Source: Chryseobacterium potabilaquae (lineage in GTDB: Bacteria; Bacteroidota; Bacteroidia; Flavobacteriales; Weeksellaceae). From it: DNA of 64,000 bases. The notes beneath the pieces are model-generated. The model had not been told where the DNA came from and did not search any database. It saw nothing but the letters and a program-made list of their open reading frames with translations. Made by a program: the position numbers and the translations under genes. Positions 18,340 to 27,382 of this stretch are shown one piece after another; the first letter of the stretch is position 1, and each line of letters starts with the position of its first letter. The stretch spans positions 20,315 through 84,314 of the forward strand of contig NZ_CACVBR010000015.1 in NCBI RefSeq assembly GCF_902728265.1, in the 5' to 3' direction.

Positions 18340-19863
18340 TTATTTAGCGTTTATTAATGATTCTAGTTCATTACGATCCATTTTTACAAAGGCTGCTAAA
18401 CGCTTTCCGTAGTCTGCATCTGCTTGATAGAAATAGGAAATCATTTTGGCTACCGTTTTTTTATCTCTTACAGAATTTAGGGTATTTCCAAGATTTTTGA
18501 TTAGATTATCCTGATCCTTTTTAGAGAATGAACGGTACAGTTCTCCTGCTTGTTTAAAGTTATTTTCTTTATCAATTTTACCTTGTGTAATTGTTGTTCC
18601 GGAAGGTAATATGGTTTGTGAATACTTGAATTTTTTATTATCTACTACTTGAGGCTTGCTAGCAGAAGGCTGGTAATTTACATCACCAGTTTGTGGTCTT
18701 ACCGACATATATCCATTTTGATTATAGGTAAGAACATTATTTTTTGATGCATTTACAGGAATCTGTTGAAAGTTTCCTCCAAGTCTGTGACGTTGAGTAT
18801 CAAAATAGGAAAATAGTCTTCCTTGTAATAATTTATCTTCTGAAGGCTCAATACCCGGAACGAGTGATCCTGGTGAAAATGCAGCTTGCTCAACTTCTTG
18901 GAAATAGTTAGCAGGATTTTGATTAAGAGTCATTGTTCCTACTTTAACAGATTTTGCTATTGATTCCGGCCATACTTTTGTTACATCTACAGGATTGAAG
19001 TCTAGTGCATCAAAGTCTTCTTTTTTCAGCATTTGTACATACAAGTCCCATTTAGGGAAGTTTTTATCCTGAATAGCTTTATATAAATCTAATGTTGCAT
19101 GCTCAGTTTGAGTTGATTGTATTTTGTCAGCTTCTTCTTGAGTAAGGTTTCTTTCTCCTTGTTTAGATATCCATTTATATTTTACGTAAGTAACTTCTCC
19201 TTTATCATTTACCCACTTGAAAGCATGTACACCGTTTCCATTCATTTCTCTATAGTTAGCCGGTATACCATAATCAGAGAATAACCATGTTAGCATATGA
19301 GTTCCTTCTGGAACGTTAGCGAAGAAATCAAAAACTCGATTGGCATCAGATGCTCCGTTGGTTACAGGAGATGGTTTAAATGCATGTACCATATCTGGGA
19401 ACTTGATTGCATCTCGGATAAAAAATACGGGTAAATTGTTACCGACAAGATCATAATTTCCTTGTTCGGTATAGAATTTTACGGCAAATCCACGAGGATC
19501 TCTATAGCTTTCTGGTGATCCCTGTTGATGAACTACCGTTGAAAATCTTACAGTTACAGGAGTCTTTTTTCCTGCTTTAGATAAAAAGTCTGCACTGGTT
19601 ACCTCAGAAAAATCTGCATCGGCTACAAATTCTCCCATTGCTCCTGCTCCTCTGGCATGTACTACTCTTTCTGGAATCCTTTCTCTGTCAAATGCAGCCA
19701 GTTTTTCAATAAGATGGATGTCTTCTAATAATACTGGACCATTGTTGCCAACGGTTTTAGAATTTTGATTATCTCCTACCGGTGTTCCTGTGTTTGTTGT
19801 TAGTTGTTGAGCCTGTAATATTGAAGTAATTAAAAGCCCTAAAATGATACAGTTTTTTTTCAT
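18340..19863 (-). CDS. kat: Monofunctional haem catalase, exported
   Basis: Breaks hydrogen peroxide down to water and oxygen. The 507-residue protein carries an N-terminal signal peptide (MKKNCIILGLLITSILQAQQ), so it probably works in the periplasm. The active site is complete: distal His69 in RVVHARGAGAMGEF, Asn142 in VGNNLPVFFIRD, and the haem-ligand tyrosine Tyr353 with Arg349 in RLFSYFDTQRHRLG. Length fits the small-subunit clade 3 catalases. It is followed after 4 bp by the ankyrin gene and is divergent from the TetR efflux operon. A promoter with TTG-N20-TACTTTTG lies just upstream. Confidence 0.95.
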   Translation of the reverse strand: MKKNCIILGLLITSILQAQQLTTNTGTPVGDNQNSKTVGNNGPVLLEDIHLIEKLAAFDRERIPERVVHARGAGAMGEFVADADFSEVTSADFLSKAGKKTPVTVRFSTVVHQQGSPESYRDPRGFAVKFYTEQGNYDLVGNNLPVFFIRDAIKFPDMVHAFKPSPVTNGASDANRVFDFFANVPEGTHMLTWLFSDYGIPANYREMNGNGVHAFKWVNDKGEVTYVKYKWISKQGERNLTQEEADKIQSTQTEHATLDLYKAIQDKNFPKWDLYVQMLKKEDFDALDFNPVDVTKVWPESIAKSVKVGTMTLNQNPANYFQEVEQAAFSPGSLVPGIEPSEDKLLQGRLFSYFDTQRHRLGGNFQQIPVNASKNNVLTYNQNGYMSVRPQTGDVNYQPSASKPQVVDNKKFKYSQTILPSGTTITQGKIDKENNFKQAGELYRSFSKKDQDNLIKNLGNTLNSVRDKKTVAKMISYFYQADADYGKRLAAFVKMDRNELESLINAK

Positions 19864-19878
19864 ATTTTAAGTTTGGAA

Positions 19879-19909
19879 CAAAAGTATAAATAATTTGTAT
19901 TCATCACAA
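19879..19909 (-). promoter_or_regulatory. Catalase promoter
   Basis: On the reverse strand, TTG (complement of 19907-19909) and TACTTTTG (complement of 19879-19886) are separated by 20 bp, matching the flavobacterial -33/-7 pattern. The -7 element ends 15 bp before the catalase ATG. Confidence 0.6.
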
Positions 19910-20074
19910 TAAGTTAAAATCGATATCGCTTATTAATAGATTCTATGAATTGATTTTTTTAATATATATTGATTTTATAGATTGAATTTCCATTGCATAC
20001 TTGTTTTTTTTTAGATTATACTCAATCAATATATGAAGGGGATGTGTTTTAAATTTATTTTAATAAAAAAAACC

Positions 20075-20114
20075 AATCAATCGTTTGATTTTATCTAAAT
20101 CTTATGTATATTTG
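20075..20114 (+). promoter_or_regulatory. Promoter and operator of the TetR efflux operon
   Basis: TTTG at 20084-20087 and TATATTTG at 20107-20114 are 19 bp apart, a good flavobacterial promoter. Overlapping the -33 box is an inverted repeat AATCAA-TCGT-TTGATT (20075-20090). A repressor bound there would block RNA polymerase, so it is a likely site for the TetR protein encoded 22 bp downstream of the -7 box. The assignment of regulator to site is inference. Confidence 0.6.
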
Positions 20115-20136
20115 CGGCTTGAAAAACCCATAATAG

Positions 20137-20763
20137 ATGATATCCAAAGAAGAAAATATATTATTTGCAGCAGAAAAGCTCTTTGCAGAAAAGGGATTTG
20201 AAGGGACTTCAACGAGAGAAATTGCTAAAACAGCAAATGTAAATATCTCTATGATTTCCTATTATTTTGGATCTAAGGAAAAACTTTATGAAAAATTAGT
20301 TGAATATAGAATGAATGAAGGGCAATTTTTTTCAAAAGATATTTTGGAAAGAACAGATATGAATGAATGGGAAAAAATGAAAAAAATTGTTGATCAATTT
20401 TCGGAAAGAGTTAGACATCAAAAATGCTTCTATAGAATAATGCAACGTGAGCAACTGCATACAAAAAATCCTCAGATTATAGCTTTTCTGAAACAAACTA
20501 AAATGGGATTCCTTTCTATGTATTCACAAATTCTTGAAAGTGGATTAAAGAAAAAGATTTTCACTAAAAATCCTCCTATTTATTTATTGCATTCTACAAT
20601 AAGTGGAACTCTCTTTTATGCATCCAATGCAAAGGAAATGTATAAAGAGTTTCTCAATGATCTTGAGGAGGAGGATAGTTTTGAAGAGAGATATTATACA
20701 GAACTTAATATTCATATAAAATATTTACTAAAAGACCTTTTAGGTTATGAAGAGAATCAATAA
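20137..20763 (+). CDS. TetR/AcrR family regulator of the efflux operon
   Basis: A 208-residue regulator. The N-terminal TetR helix-turn-helix is clear: LFAEKGFEGTSTREIAKTANVNISMISYYFGSKEKLYEKL (residues about 15-54). The C-terminal two-thirds is the helical ligand-binding and dimerisation part, with no recognisable ligand motif. It is the first gene of a four-gene operon and overlaps the next gene (TolC-like) by 17 bp. Autoregulation through the palindrome in its promoter is likely; the inducer is unknown. Confidence 0.92.
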   Translation: MISKEENILFAAEKLFAEKGFEGTSTREIAKTANVNISMISYYFGSKEKLYEKLVEYRMNEGQFFSKDILERTDMNEWEKMKKIVDQFSERVRHQKCFYRIMQREQLHTKNPQIIAFLKQTKMGFLSMYSQILESGLKKKIFTKNPPIYLLHSTISGTLFYASNAKEMYKEFLNDLEEEDSFEERYYTELNIHIKYLLKDLLGYEENQ

Positions 20764-22060
20764 TTCAGTCTTTGTACTGCCCTTACTGATAGGGATTATA
20801 CACATTAATGCTCAAGAGAAAAAGACAATTACTCTTGATGAAGCAGTTCAGCTAGGCATTCAAAATAGTAAAAATCTTAAGATCGATGCGGCTAAGATTG
20901 AAGAAGCTACTGCAGACCTTTTAGAGGCCAAAAATAGACAGCTTCCGGAGTTTAAGATATCGGGAAGTTATATGTATCTTCCCATAGAACCTACTATTGA
21001 TATAAAGCTTCCTGGAGTTTCTACTGCGGGTGGTCCGAAAGTACATCAAGTTCTTTATGGGTCTGCTAATCTTAGTGTACCTATTTATAGCGGAGGAAGA
21101 ATAAAATATGGGATACAATCAGCAAAATATCTAGTAGAGGCTTCAAAACTGAGTACAGAAAATGATAAGGTTGCGATTGCTTATAATGTTGCTGAAGCTT
21201 ACAATAATTTATTCAAAGCTAATCAGTCTATTAAAGTTTTAGAGGAAAATCTTAGCGCTTCTCAAAAAAGAGATGAGACTTTTTTGAAAATGGAGAATAA
21301 TGGGATCATTGCCAGAAATGATAGATTAAAAGCTAACCTTCAAACGTCAAATATTGAACTGCAATTACTAGAAGCAAAAAATAACTACAATATTGCTAAT
21401 ATTAATATGGACTTGTTATTAGGGCTTCCTGAAAATACTGAAATTGAGGTTGATCAAAATTATATTGAAGAAGGAGAGGATGCAAAACCTGTGGAGTTCT
21501 ACGTTAATGAAGCTAAAGATAATCGCAAAGACTTACAAGCGTTGGCTCAGCAAAGAAAGGCAGCAGAATTAGGAACAAAATCAGCAAAAGCTGAAAATTA
21601 TCCTTCAATAGCATTTACAGGAGGATACGTGGCGGCAGATATTCCAAAATTTCTTACTATATATAATGCTGTGAATGTAGGTGTAGGAGTTCAGTATAAT
21701 TTATCCAATCTTTGGAAGAAAAATTCATCATTACAGAAATCTCAGGCTGTAGAAAAACAATTGGAAGCTACTAATGAGTTATTAGATGATACCATTAAAC
21801 TGCAGGTAAACAAAGAATATCAGAATACAGATTATTCAAAAAAGAGAATTGCTGTTTTCGAAAAATCGGCTGAGCAAGCGAATGAAAATTACAGAATTAC
21901 TAAAAATAAATTTGATAATGGTCTTGCCACTATGACAGAATTACTTGATGCAGATGCAGCCCAAATTTCAGCGAATGTGGGAGTAATCAATGCAAAAGCA
22001 GATGCTGCATTAGCATATAGAAAATTATTACAAACTACAGGAACTTTAACAATTAAATAA
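20747..22060 (+). CDS. TolC-family outer-membrane efflux channel
   Basis: Outer-membrane exit duct of a tripartite pump. The 437-residue protein has a signal peptide (MKRINNSVFVLPLLIGIIHINAQ) and two repeated outer-membrane efflux protein domains. The first starts at ITLDEAVQLGIQNSKNLKIDAAKIEEA. The second holds LGTKSAKAENYPSIAFTGGY and NKFDNGLATMTELLDADAAQISA. Its start lies inside the end of the TetR gene, pointing to translational coupling. With the following EmrA- and EmrB-like proteins it would form a complete envelope-spanning exporter. Confidence 0.92.
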   Translation: MKRINNSVFVLPLLIGIIHINAQEKKTITLDEAVQLGIQNSKNLKIDAAKIEEATADLLEAKNRQLPEFKISGSYMYLPIEPTIDIKLPGVSTAGGPKVHQVLYGSANLSVPIYSGGRIKYGIQSAKYLVEASKLSTENDKVAIAYNVAEAYNNLFKANQSIKVLEENLSASQKRDETFLKMENNGIIARNDRLKANLQTSNIELQLLEAKNNYNIANINMDLLLGLPENTEIEVDQNYIEEGEDAKPVEFYVNEAKDNRKDLQALAQQRKAAELGTKSAKAENYPSIAFTGGYVAADIPKFLTIYNAVNVGVGVQYNLSNLWKKNSSLQKSQAVEKQLEATNELLDDTIKLQVNKEYQNTDYSKKRIAVFEKSAEQANENYRITKNKFDNGLATMTELLDADAAQISANVGVINAKADAALAYRKLLQTTGTLTIK

Positions 22061-22082
22061 TATTAAGAAAGATATACCCAAA

Positions 22083-23186
22083 ATGGAAAATAATAATACT
22101 CAAGCAACAGAACCTAAAAAGAAGAAAAGTCTAGTTTTTCCAATCATTTTAGCCGTTGTTTTAATAGGTGGAGGAATCTATGGTTATAGTACATATACTT
22201 ATAGACAATTTCATGAGGAAACTGATGATGCTCAAATTTCCTCCAATATGTCACCTGTAATTTCTAAAATTTCTGGATATGTTACTGAAATTAAAGTGAA
22301 AGATAACCAGTTTGTTAAAAAAGGAGATACCCTTGTTATTTTAGATAATAGAGATCAGAAAATGGCTTTAGAACAAGCTCAGGCAGCATTGAGTACAGCA
22401 AAATCCAACATTTCGAATGCACAAGCGACTACCACAGCGACTTCCAAGAATATAAATACTTCAGAAGCAGCAGTAACGACAGCGAATGCACAGATTGAAG
22501 CAGCAAAAGTAAATGTGTGGAAAACTTCTCAGGATTTAAAAAGATATGCCAATCTTGTAAAGGACCATTCAATTACAGAGCAACAATATGAGCAAGCTTT
22601 GGCTGCGAAACAATCTGCAGATAGACAATTACAGGTTTTAGTTGATCAAAGAAATCAGATTGCCCAGCAGACTACAGTGGCATCTTCTCAAACGGCTGCA
22701 AGTTCTCAACAAATAAGTGTGGCAAGTTCTGTTGCCAAACAAAGAGAGGTAGACGTAGAAAATGCTAAGTTAAATTTGTCATATACTATAATTGTGGCTC
22801 CCGAAGATGGATATGTGGGAAAAGTTCCTATTCAAGCCGGACAATTCCTACAAGCTGGATCCCAACTTTTTGCATTGGTTAAAAATGATCAAAAGTGGGT
22901 AGTTGCTAATTTTAAAGAAACTCAAGTTGATAAAATGGTGGAAGGACAGAAAGTGAAAATAGAAATAGATGCTTTTCCTGATAAAGAATTTGAAGGAATA
23001 CTAAGTTCATTTTCCCCTGCCACAGGAGCTACTTTTTCACTTCTTCCCCCAGATAATGCGAGTGGTAACTTTGTAAAAGTAGTTCAGAGGCTTCCTGTAA
23101 AAGTTGACTTTGTGAACTTGGATAAAAATATTGCAAAAAAATTGAGAACAGGGATGAATGTAAAAGTGGAAGTTTCTTTGAAATAA
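22083..23186 (+). CDS. HlyD/EmrA-family membrane-fusion protein
   Basis: Periplasmic adaptor linking the inner-membrane transporter to the outer-membrane channel. The 367-residue protein has a short basic N-terminus, one transmembrane helix at about residues 18-38 (VFPIILAVVLIGGGIYGY) and the EmrA pattern TDDAQISSNMSPVISKISGYVTEIKVKDNQFVKKGD. A long coiled-coil hairpin rich in Ala/Gln (about 95-220) follows, then the second lipoyl half APEDGYVGKVPIQAGQFLQAG. It sits 22 bp after the TolC gene and 40 bp before the MFS gene. Confidence 0.93.
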   Translation: MENNNTQATEPKKKKSLVFPIILAVVLIGGGIYGYSTYTYRQFHEETDDAQISSNMSPVISKISGYVTEIKVKDNQFVKKGDTLVILDNRDQKMALEQAQAALSTAKSNISNAQATTTATSKNINTSEAAVTTANAQIEAAKVNVWKTSQDLKRYANLVKDHSITEQQYEQALAAKQSADRQLQVLVDQRNQIAQQTTVASSQTAASSQQISVASSVAKQREVDVENAKLNLSYTIIVAPEDGYVGKVPIQAGQFLQAGSQLFALVKNDQKWVVANFKETQVDKMVEGQKVKIEIDAFPDKEFEGILSSFSPATGATFSLLPPDNASGNFVKVVQRLPVKVDFVNLDKNIAKKLRTGMNVKVEVSLK

Positions 23187-23226
23187 TATATCTCACTCAT
23201 CTTTTATAGATACTTATTAAAAATTT

Positions 23227-24804
23227 ATGCAAGATTCATTAGTAGAATATGGAGCCCGAAGAGTAATCATTACGGTTACGGCAATTCTTTGTGCTCTACT
23301 TGAGATAGTAGACTCCACGATTGTGAATGTGGCTTTGAACGAGATGAAAGGAAATCTTGGAGCAACCCTTTCTGAAGTGGGATGGGTAATTACGGCATAT
23401 GCCATCGGGAATGTTATTATTGTTCCCATGACGAGCTGGCTCTCGCAACAGTTTGGACGCAGAAATTATTTTGCAGCTTCTATTATCATATTTACGGTAT
23501 TTTCCTTTTTGTGTGGAAATGCGACAAATATTTGGGAGCTTGTATTTTTCAGATTGATGCAAGGGATTGGAGGAGGAGCTTTATTAGTAACTTCACAGAC
23601 CATTATTACGGAATCTTATCCGCTTGAAAAAAGAAGTATGGCTCAAGCTATTTATGGTTTAGGAGTAATTATTGGACCTACGTTAGGGCCACCATTGGGA
23701 GGTTATATTGTAGATAATTATAGCTGGCCTTATATCTTTTATATCAATATTCCTATCGGAATTGCGGCTACTTTGATGACCTTGCAATTTGTGAGAAGCC
23801 CTAAATATGCTGAAAAACGTAAAGTGTCAGATGTTGACTGGCTCGGAATTGCTTTATTAGCAGTTACAGTAGGGTCGTTACAATTTATTTTGGAAAGAGG
23901 TCATGAAGAAGATTGGTTTCAAAGCGGAATGATTGTAGCATTTACGACAGCAGCTGTTTTAGGATTTATATTATTCCTTTGGAGAGAGCTTACCTTTAAA
24001 TATCCGATTGTTGAATTGAGGGTATTAAAGAATGGAAATTTAAGAATAGGAACCTTTATGTCATTTGTTTTAGGATTTGGTTTATATGGGTCTACTTTTA
24101 TTGTTCCCTTGTATACGCAGAGTATTTTAGGTTGGACTGCGCTTCAGTCCGGGGCCTTAATGATTCCGGCAGCCCTTACTACGGCTTTTATGATGCCAAT
24201 TATTGGACGACTATTAACTAAAGGTGCTAAACAGCAGATACTTGTTTCCTTAGGATTGTTTATTTTCTTTGTATATAGCTTTTGGGGATATAAAATATTA
24301 ACGCCCGATACGAGTAAAGAAGCTTTCTTCTGGATGCTCATAGTGAGAGGTGCGGGGTTAGGACTTTTGTTTATTCCTGTTACATCATTATCATTGAGTA
24401 CATTAAAAGGTCAAGAAATTGGCCAAGGAGCGGCTTTTACAGGGATGATGAGACAGTTGGGTGGGTCTTTTGGGATTGCAGCAATTACTACTTTCATTGC
24501 TAATGAAAGTCAAAAATATCGGCTTAGTCTAATTTCTCACCTTGATGTTAATGATTTGGATGTCCAGCAAAGAGTAAATACATTAAAAGCGAGTTTTGTG
24601 GCTAAAGGAATGACTCCTGATGGAGCACTCAATGCGGCCTATAAAATGCTTGATTTATCAGTAACAAAACAAGCAACAGTGCTTTCTTACATGGATGTTT
24701 TCTTATATTTAGGAGTTATATTTTTGATATGTATTCCGTTTATTCTATTCATTAAAGAAAGAAAAAGTAAAGAAAAAATAGATTTGAGTGAAGCTATGCA
24801 CTAA
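23227..24804 (+). CDS. DHA2-family MFS drug transporter (EmrB-like)
   Basis: Proton-driven inner-membrane exporter of the 14-helix DHA2 group. The 525-residue protein shows the N-terminal signature LLEIVDSTIVNVAL, the motif A region SQQFGRRNYFAASI, and motif C in AIYGLGVIIGPTLGPPLGGYI. Many hydrophobic helices follow. With the TolC- and EmrA-like genes upstream it forms an EmrAB-TolC-type pump that probably removes toxic hydrophobic compounds. The actual substrate cannot be seen from the sequence. A strong terminator follows. Confidence 0.93.
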   Translation: MQDSLVEYGARRVIITVTAILCALLEIVDSTIVNVALNEMKGNLGATLSEVGWVITAYAIGNVIIVPMTSWLSQQFGRRNYFAASIIIFTVFSFLCGNATNIWELVFFRLMQGIGGGALLVTSQTIITESYPLEKRSMAQAIYGLGVIIGPTLGPPLGGYIVDNYSWPYIFYINIPIGIAATLMTLQFVRSPKYAEKRKVSDVDWLGIALLAVTVGSLQFILERGHEEDWFQSGMIVAFTTAAVLGFILFLWRELTFKYPIVELRVLKNGNLRIGTFMSFVLGFGLYGSTFIVPLYTQSILGWTALQSGALMIPAALTTAFMMPIIGRLLTKGAKQQILVSLGLFIFFVYSFWGYKILTPDTSKEAFFWMLIVRGAGLGLLFIPVTSLSLSTLKGQEIGQGAAFTGMMRQLGGSFGIAAITTFIANESQKYRLSLISHLDVNDLDVQQRVNTLKASFVAKGMTPDGALNAAYKMLDLSVTKQATVLSYMDVFLYLGVIFLICIPFILFIKERKSKEKIDLSEAMH

Positions 24805-24811
24805 TTAATAT

Positions 24812-24843
24812 AAAAACCTCTGAAGAACTTCGGAGGTTTTTTT
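24812..24843 (+). terminator. Rho-independent terminator of the efflux operon
   Basis: AAAAACCTC-tgaagaacttcg-GAGGTTTTT with further inner pairing (TGAAG/CTTCG) and a run of T, starting 8 bp after the transporter stop. Confidence 0.85.
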
Positions 24844-24946
24844 ATAGGGCTCCGCCTTGAAAATAATTTTTACATATATTAATAAACCTCATGACAGACA
24901 GTTGTCACAATCAGTCTATATCTTTACCTATATTTTTAGATGTACC

Positions 24947-25267
24947 ATGAATCAAAATAATTTAGATATTCTTATAGAACGATCTTTAGAGATCAGAAAA
25001 AAGTATCATCAATTGGAAATTCAGCATCATAACGATGAATGGACTTTGGAAGAAGATACTCTTGCTTATCTTACTGATGCAGGTTTGGTGGGTAGAAATA
25101 TTATGTCACATCAAAAAAGATGGATGAAAAAAGATTCAGCAGTTGAACTTGAACATAAATTAGCAGAAAATATCTGGTGGCTTATTGTTTTAGCCGATCG
25201 AACTGGTGTAGATATTAAAGATAGTTTAGAAAAATTTTTAACAAAAACAGAAGATATACTAAAATGA
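24947..25267 (+). CDS. MazG-like protein
   Basis: A 106-residue helical protein resembling the MazG-like nucleotide pyrophosphohydrolase group, with an EHKLAENIWWLIVLADRTGVD helix where MazG enzymes have ExxD metal ligands. The usual aspartate is replaced by asparagine, so activity is uncertain. I start at the ATG at 24947; an upstream in-frame start at 24857 adds 30 residues of unconvincing sequence. It overlaps the next gene (tag) by 4 bp (ATGA), suggesting coupled translation and perhaps a joint role in clearing damaged bases or nucleotides. Confidence 0.6.
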   Translation: MNQNNLDILIERSLEIRKKYHQLEIQHHNDEWTLEEDTLAYLTDAGLVGRNIMSHQKRWMKKDSAVELEHKLAENIWWLIVLADRTGVDIKDSLEKFLTKTEDILK

Positions 25268-25815
25268 GTTATTGCTTAGCTATTAATGGAATGCAGCCTG
25301 AAAGTAGAAAAGAGCTACATAAAAATTATCATGATAATCATTATGGTTTTCCAATCCATGATGATAATGAATTATTTGGTAGGTTGATTATGGAAATCAA
25401 TCAAGCAGGCCTAAGTTGGGAAACTATTTTGAAAAAGGAAAAAAGTTTTAGAGAGGCTTATGATAATTTTGATATACATAAAATTGCAGCTTATACTGAA
25501 AAAGATCGTGAAAGACTCCTCGATGATCCTGGAATTATCAGAAATAAACTAAAAGTCAATGCGGCTATTGAGAATGCCAGAACAATTATTGAGCTGCAAG
25601 AAAAATTTGGTTCATTTGAAAAATGGTTAGAATATCACCACCCCAAAACATTATCCGAATGGATGAAGCTTTTTAAAAAGACCTTTAAATTTACCGGAGG
25701 AGAAATTGTCAACGAGTTTTTGATGAGCATTGGCTATTTGGAAGGGGCACATTCCGAAAATTGTTCTGTGTATAATAATGTTTTAAAGCATGATCCGATG
25801 TGGAAAAAAGTATAA
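25264..25815 (+). CDS. tag: DNA-3-methyladenine glycosylase I
   Basis: Excises 3-methyladenine from alkylated DNA, starting base excision repair. The 183-residue protein has the Tag layout: an N-terminal YHDNHYGFPIHDDNELFGRLIMEINQAGLSWETILKKEKSFREAYDNFD, then the helix-hairpin-helix-like region and a C-terminal H-x-x-x-C segment (GAHSENCSVYN). The normal N-terminal CxWC zinc ligand region is reduced to SYCLA, so zinc binding may differ from E. coli Tag. It overlaps the MazG-like gene by 4 bp. Confidence 0.88.
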   Translation: MSYCLAINGMQPESRKELHKNYHDNHYGFPIHDDNELFGRLIMEINQAGLSWETILKKEKSFREAYDNFDIHKIAAYTEKDRERLLDDPGIIRNKLKVNAAIENARTIIELQEKFGSFEKWLEYHHPKTLSEWMKLFKKTFKFTGGEIVNEFLMSIGYLEGAHSENCSVYNNVLKHDPMWKKV

Positions 25816-25818
25816 TAT

Positions 25819-26325
25819 TTACCTAAGGCTTCTTACATTTACATCAGGCTTTTCTCCTTGGGGAACAATGAATATGGCATTATCATTAATGGTATCTCCC
25901 GGATCAAAATAATAACTTCCTGTAATAGGAATAACATTGGTGGTGAACTTTCCTGATTTATCATATGCAGAATAAGATACATTAATCATTTGAGATTTCA
26001 TTTTTAATTGAATCTTTTTGGATGTCAGCTTGGTACCGGTAGCGTTGAGGCAGTCTAATTCTACAAGGCCAATGTTATCAATGATTTGTGGAAATGAAGA
26101 TAGTCGTATGTTGTAGGATTTGTCTGAGGTATTTTTTATGGAAGCTGAAACTTTATAACGGTCGAATGGTTTTCCTCCAACTTCAATACTCTCTTTATTT
26201 AAGATATTAAAAGTTAGATTCATACCATTAATATCTAGAGATTGCCCCTCCGAAATTTTCTGAGCATTTATAAAGATTCCAAAATGTATGAAAATATAAA
26301 ATAATAGTAAAGTGGAATTTTTCAT
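25819..26325 (-). CDS. Exported protein of unknown function
   Basis: A 168-residue protein with a signal peptide (MKNSTLLLFYIFIHFGIFINAQ). The mature part is beta-rich (GMNLTFNILNKESIEVGG...SASIKNTSDKSYNIRLSSFPQI) and recalls small immunoglobulin-like periplasmic domains such as DUF4352-type folds, but I cannot assign it to a family. It has no cysteine pair or catalytic motif. It ends convergently with tag, 3 bp apart. Confidence 0.6.
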   Translation of the reverse strand: MKNSTLLLFYIFIHFGIFINAQKISEGQSLDINGMNLTFNILNKESIEVGGKPFDRYKVSASIKNTSDKSYNIRLSSFPQIIDNIGLVELDCLNATGTKLTSKKIQLKMKSQMINVSYSAYDKSGKFTTNVIPITGSYYFDPGDTINDNAIFIVPQGEKPDVNVRSLR

Positions 26326-26372
26326 AGGATTATTTTGTAATTATCTAAAATTACGAAAAATAATTCAGATTA

Positions 26373-26840
26373 TTAATCCCAAATAAAAGGTCTAGGGATG
26401 TTCATTGTTCTTAAATAAGATAAAAACTGTCCCGCGTGTACAGATTCATGATAGCCAATTCTCAATAAATAATCTCCTAAAAGCTTTTTTGTTCCATTCC
26501 CTGGATGAATAATTAGGGTTTCCGAAAGCTGTTTCTCAGAGAAATTTTTAATGCTTTGTAGGAATGTTTGTCCATAAGGTTCTGCAAATTCTAATTCATC
26601 TTCTACGTTTATGAACGGGTGATTTTCCCAAGGTGTTTTGTAATGGCTCATATCACTTTGATGGATAATCATATTCCATCCATAATCGGCTTGAAGAACA
26701 TGTCTTATCATTTCAATAGCAGTCATTGCTTCATCATCAGGTTTCCAATAATAAAATTCTTGGGGAAGCCCTCTCCACAGAAGGATGCTGCGTCTTCGAA
26801 TTTCGTTAAGATAATTGAGAATAAAGGTATTTTGTGTCAT
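26373..26840 (-). CDS. DinB-family putative metalloprotein
   Basis: A 155-residue four-helix protein of the DinB/YfiT type. Three histidines in positions expected for the metal site are visible: MIRHVLQADYGW, MSHYKTPW (second helix area) and YHESVHAGQFLSYL near the end. Members include thiol-dependent S-transferases and proteins of unknown activity. It follows the DUF2199 gene by 8 bp on the same strand, and they are likely co-transcribed. Confidence 0.8.
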   Translation of the reverse strand: MTQNTFILNYLNEIRRRSILLWRGLPQEFYYWKPDDEAMTAIEMIRHVLQADYGWNMIIHQSDMSHYKTPWENHPFINVEDELEFAEPYGQTFLQSIKNFSEKQLSETLIIHPGNGTKKLLGDYLLRIGYHESVHAGQFLSYLRTMNIPRPFIWD

Positions 26841-26848
26841 AAGATGTT

Positions 26849-27355
26849 CTATTTATGGTTTAAAACTCTATTAATTCTTCTCTCTGCTTCTTCCTTTGAA
26901 ATACCATTGTGAAAATCTTCTACAAAAGGATGATCACAACTTTGATGAGGGTAAATATAAGGCCTACCTATTGTATTATCAACCACAACATTGGTGGGGA
27001 TACTATTTTCAAATTCATAATCCGGAAAATAATTTTCAAGCCATCCGAAATAGGTTGCTTCAAAGTTTTTGTTGTTATAATTTTCTACATACTCCCTAAA
27101 GCTTTTGTCACTTAAGGAAACCCAAACACCATATTCAAGATTTTGGCAATTATCATTTACTTCCTGAACCAATACGGCTCTTATAAAGTAGCAGGTTTCA
27201 TCAGAATATTTAATAGTACATAGGTCAGAAGTAAGTTCGGAGTTTTTTAGTTCTTCTTCTGATAAGTTCATATAAAGACTAGGTGAAGAATAGGCTAGAG
27301 CAGGCCAGCTTTCTTGTTCTTTGCCACAACATTTACAAGTGTATTTCATTTCCAT
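26849..27355 (-). CDS. DUF2199-domain protein
   Basis: A 168-residue cytoplasmic protein that begins MEMKYTCKCCGKEQESWPALAYSSP and contains ELTSDLCTIKYSDETCYFIRAVL and YGVWVSLSDKSF, the pattern of DUF2199. The N-terminal CxCC cluster suggests a small zinc ribbon. No function is established. It lies between the patatin gene upstream and the DinB gene downstream on the same strand. Confidence 0.85.
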   Translation of the reverse strand: MEMKYTCKCCGKEQESWPALAYSSPSLYMNLSEEELKNSELTSDLCTIKYSDETCYFIRAVLVQEVNDNCQNLEYGVWVSLSDKSFREYVENYNNKNFEATYFGWLENYFPDYEFENSIPTNVVVDNTIGRPYIYPHQSCDHPFVEDFHNGISKEEAERRINRVLNHK

Positions 27356-27382
27356 ATTTCATTGTTTTAAAATTCAAGGAGA

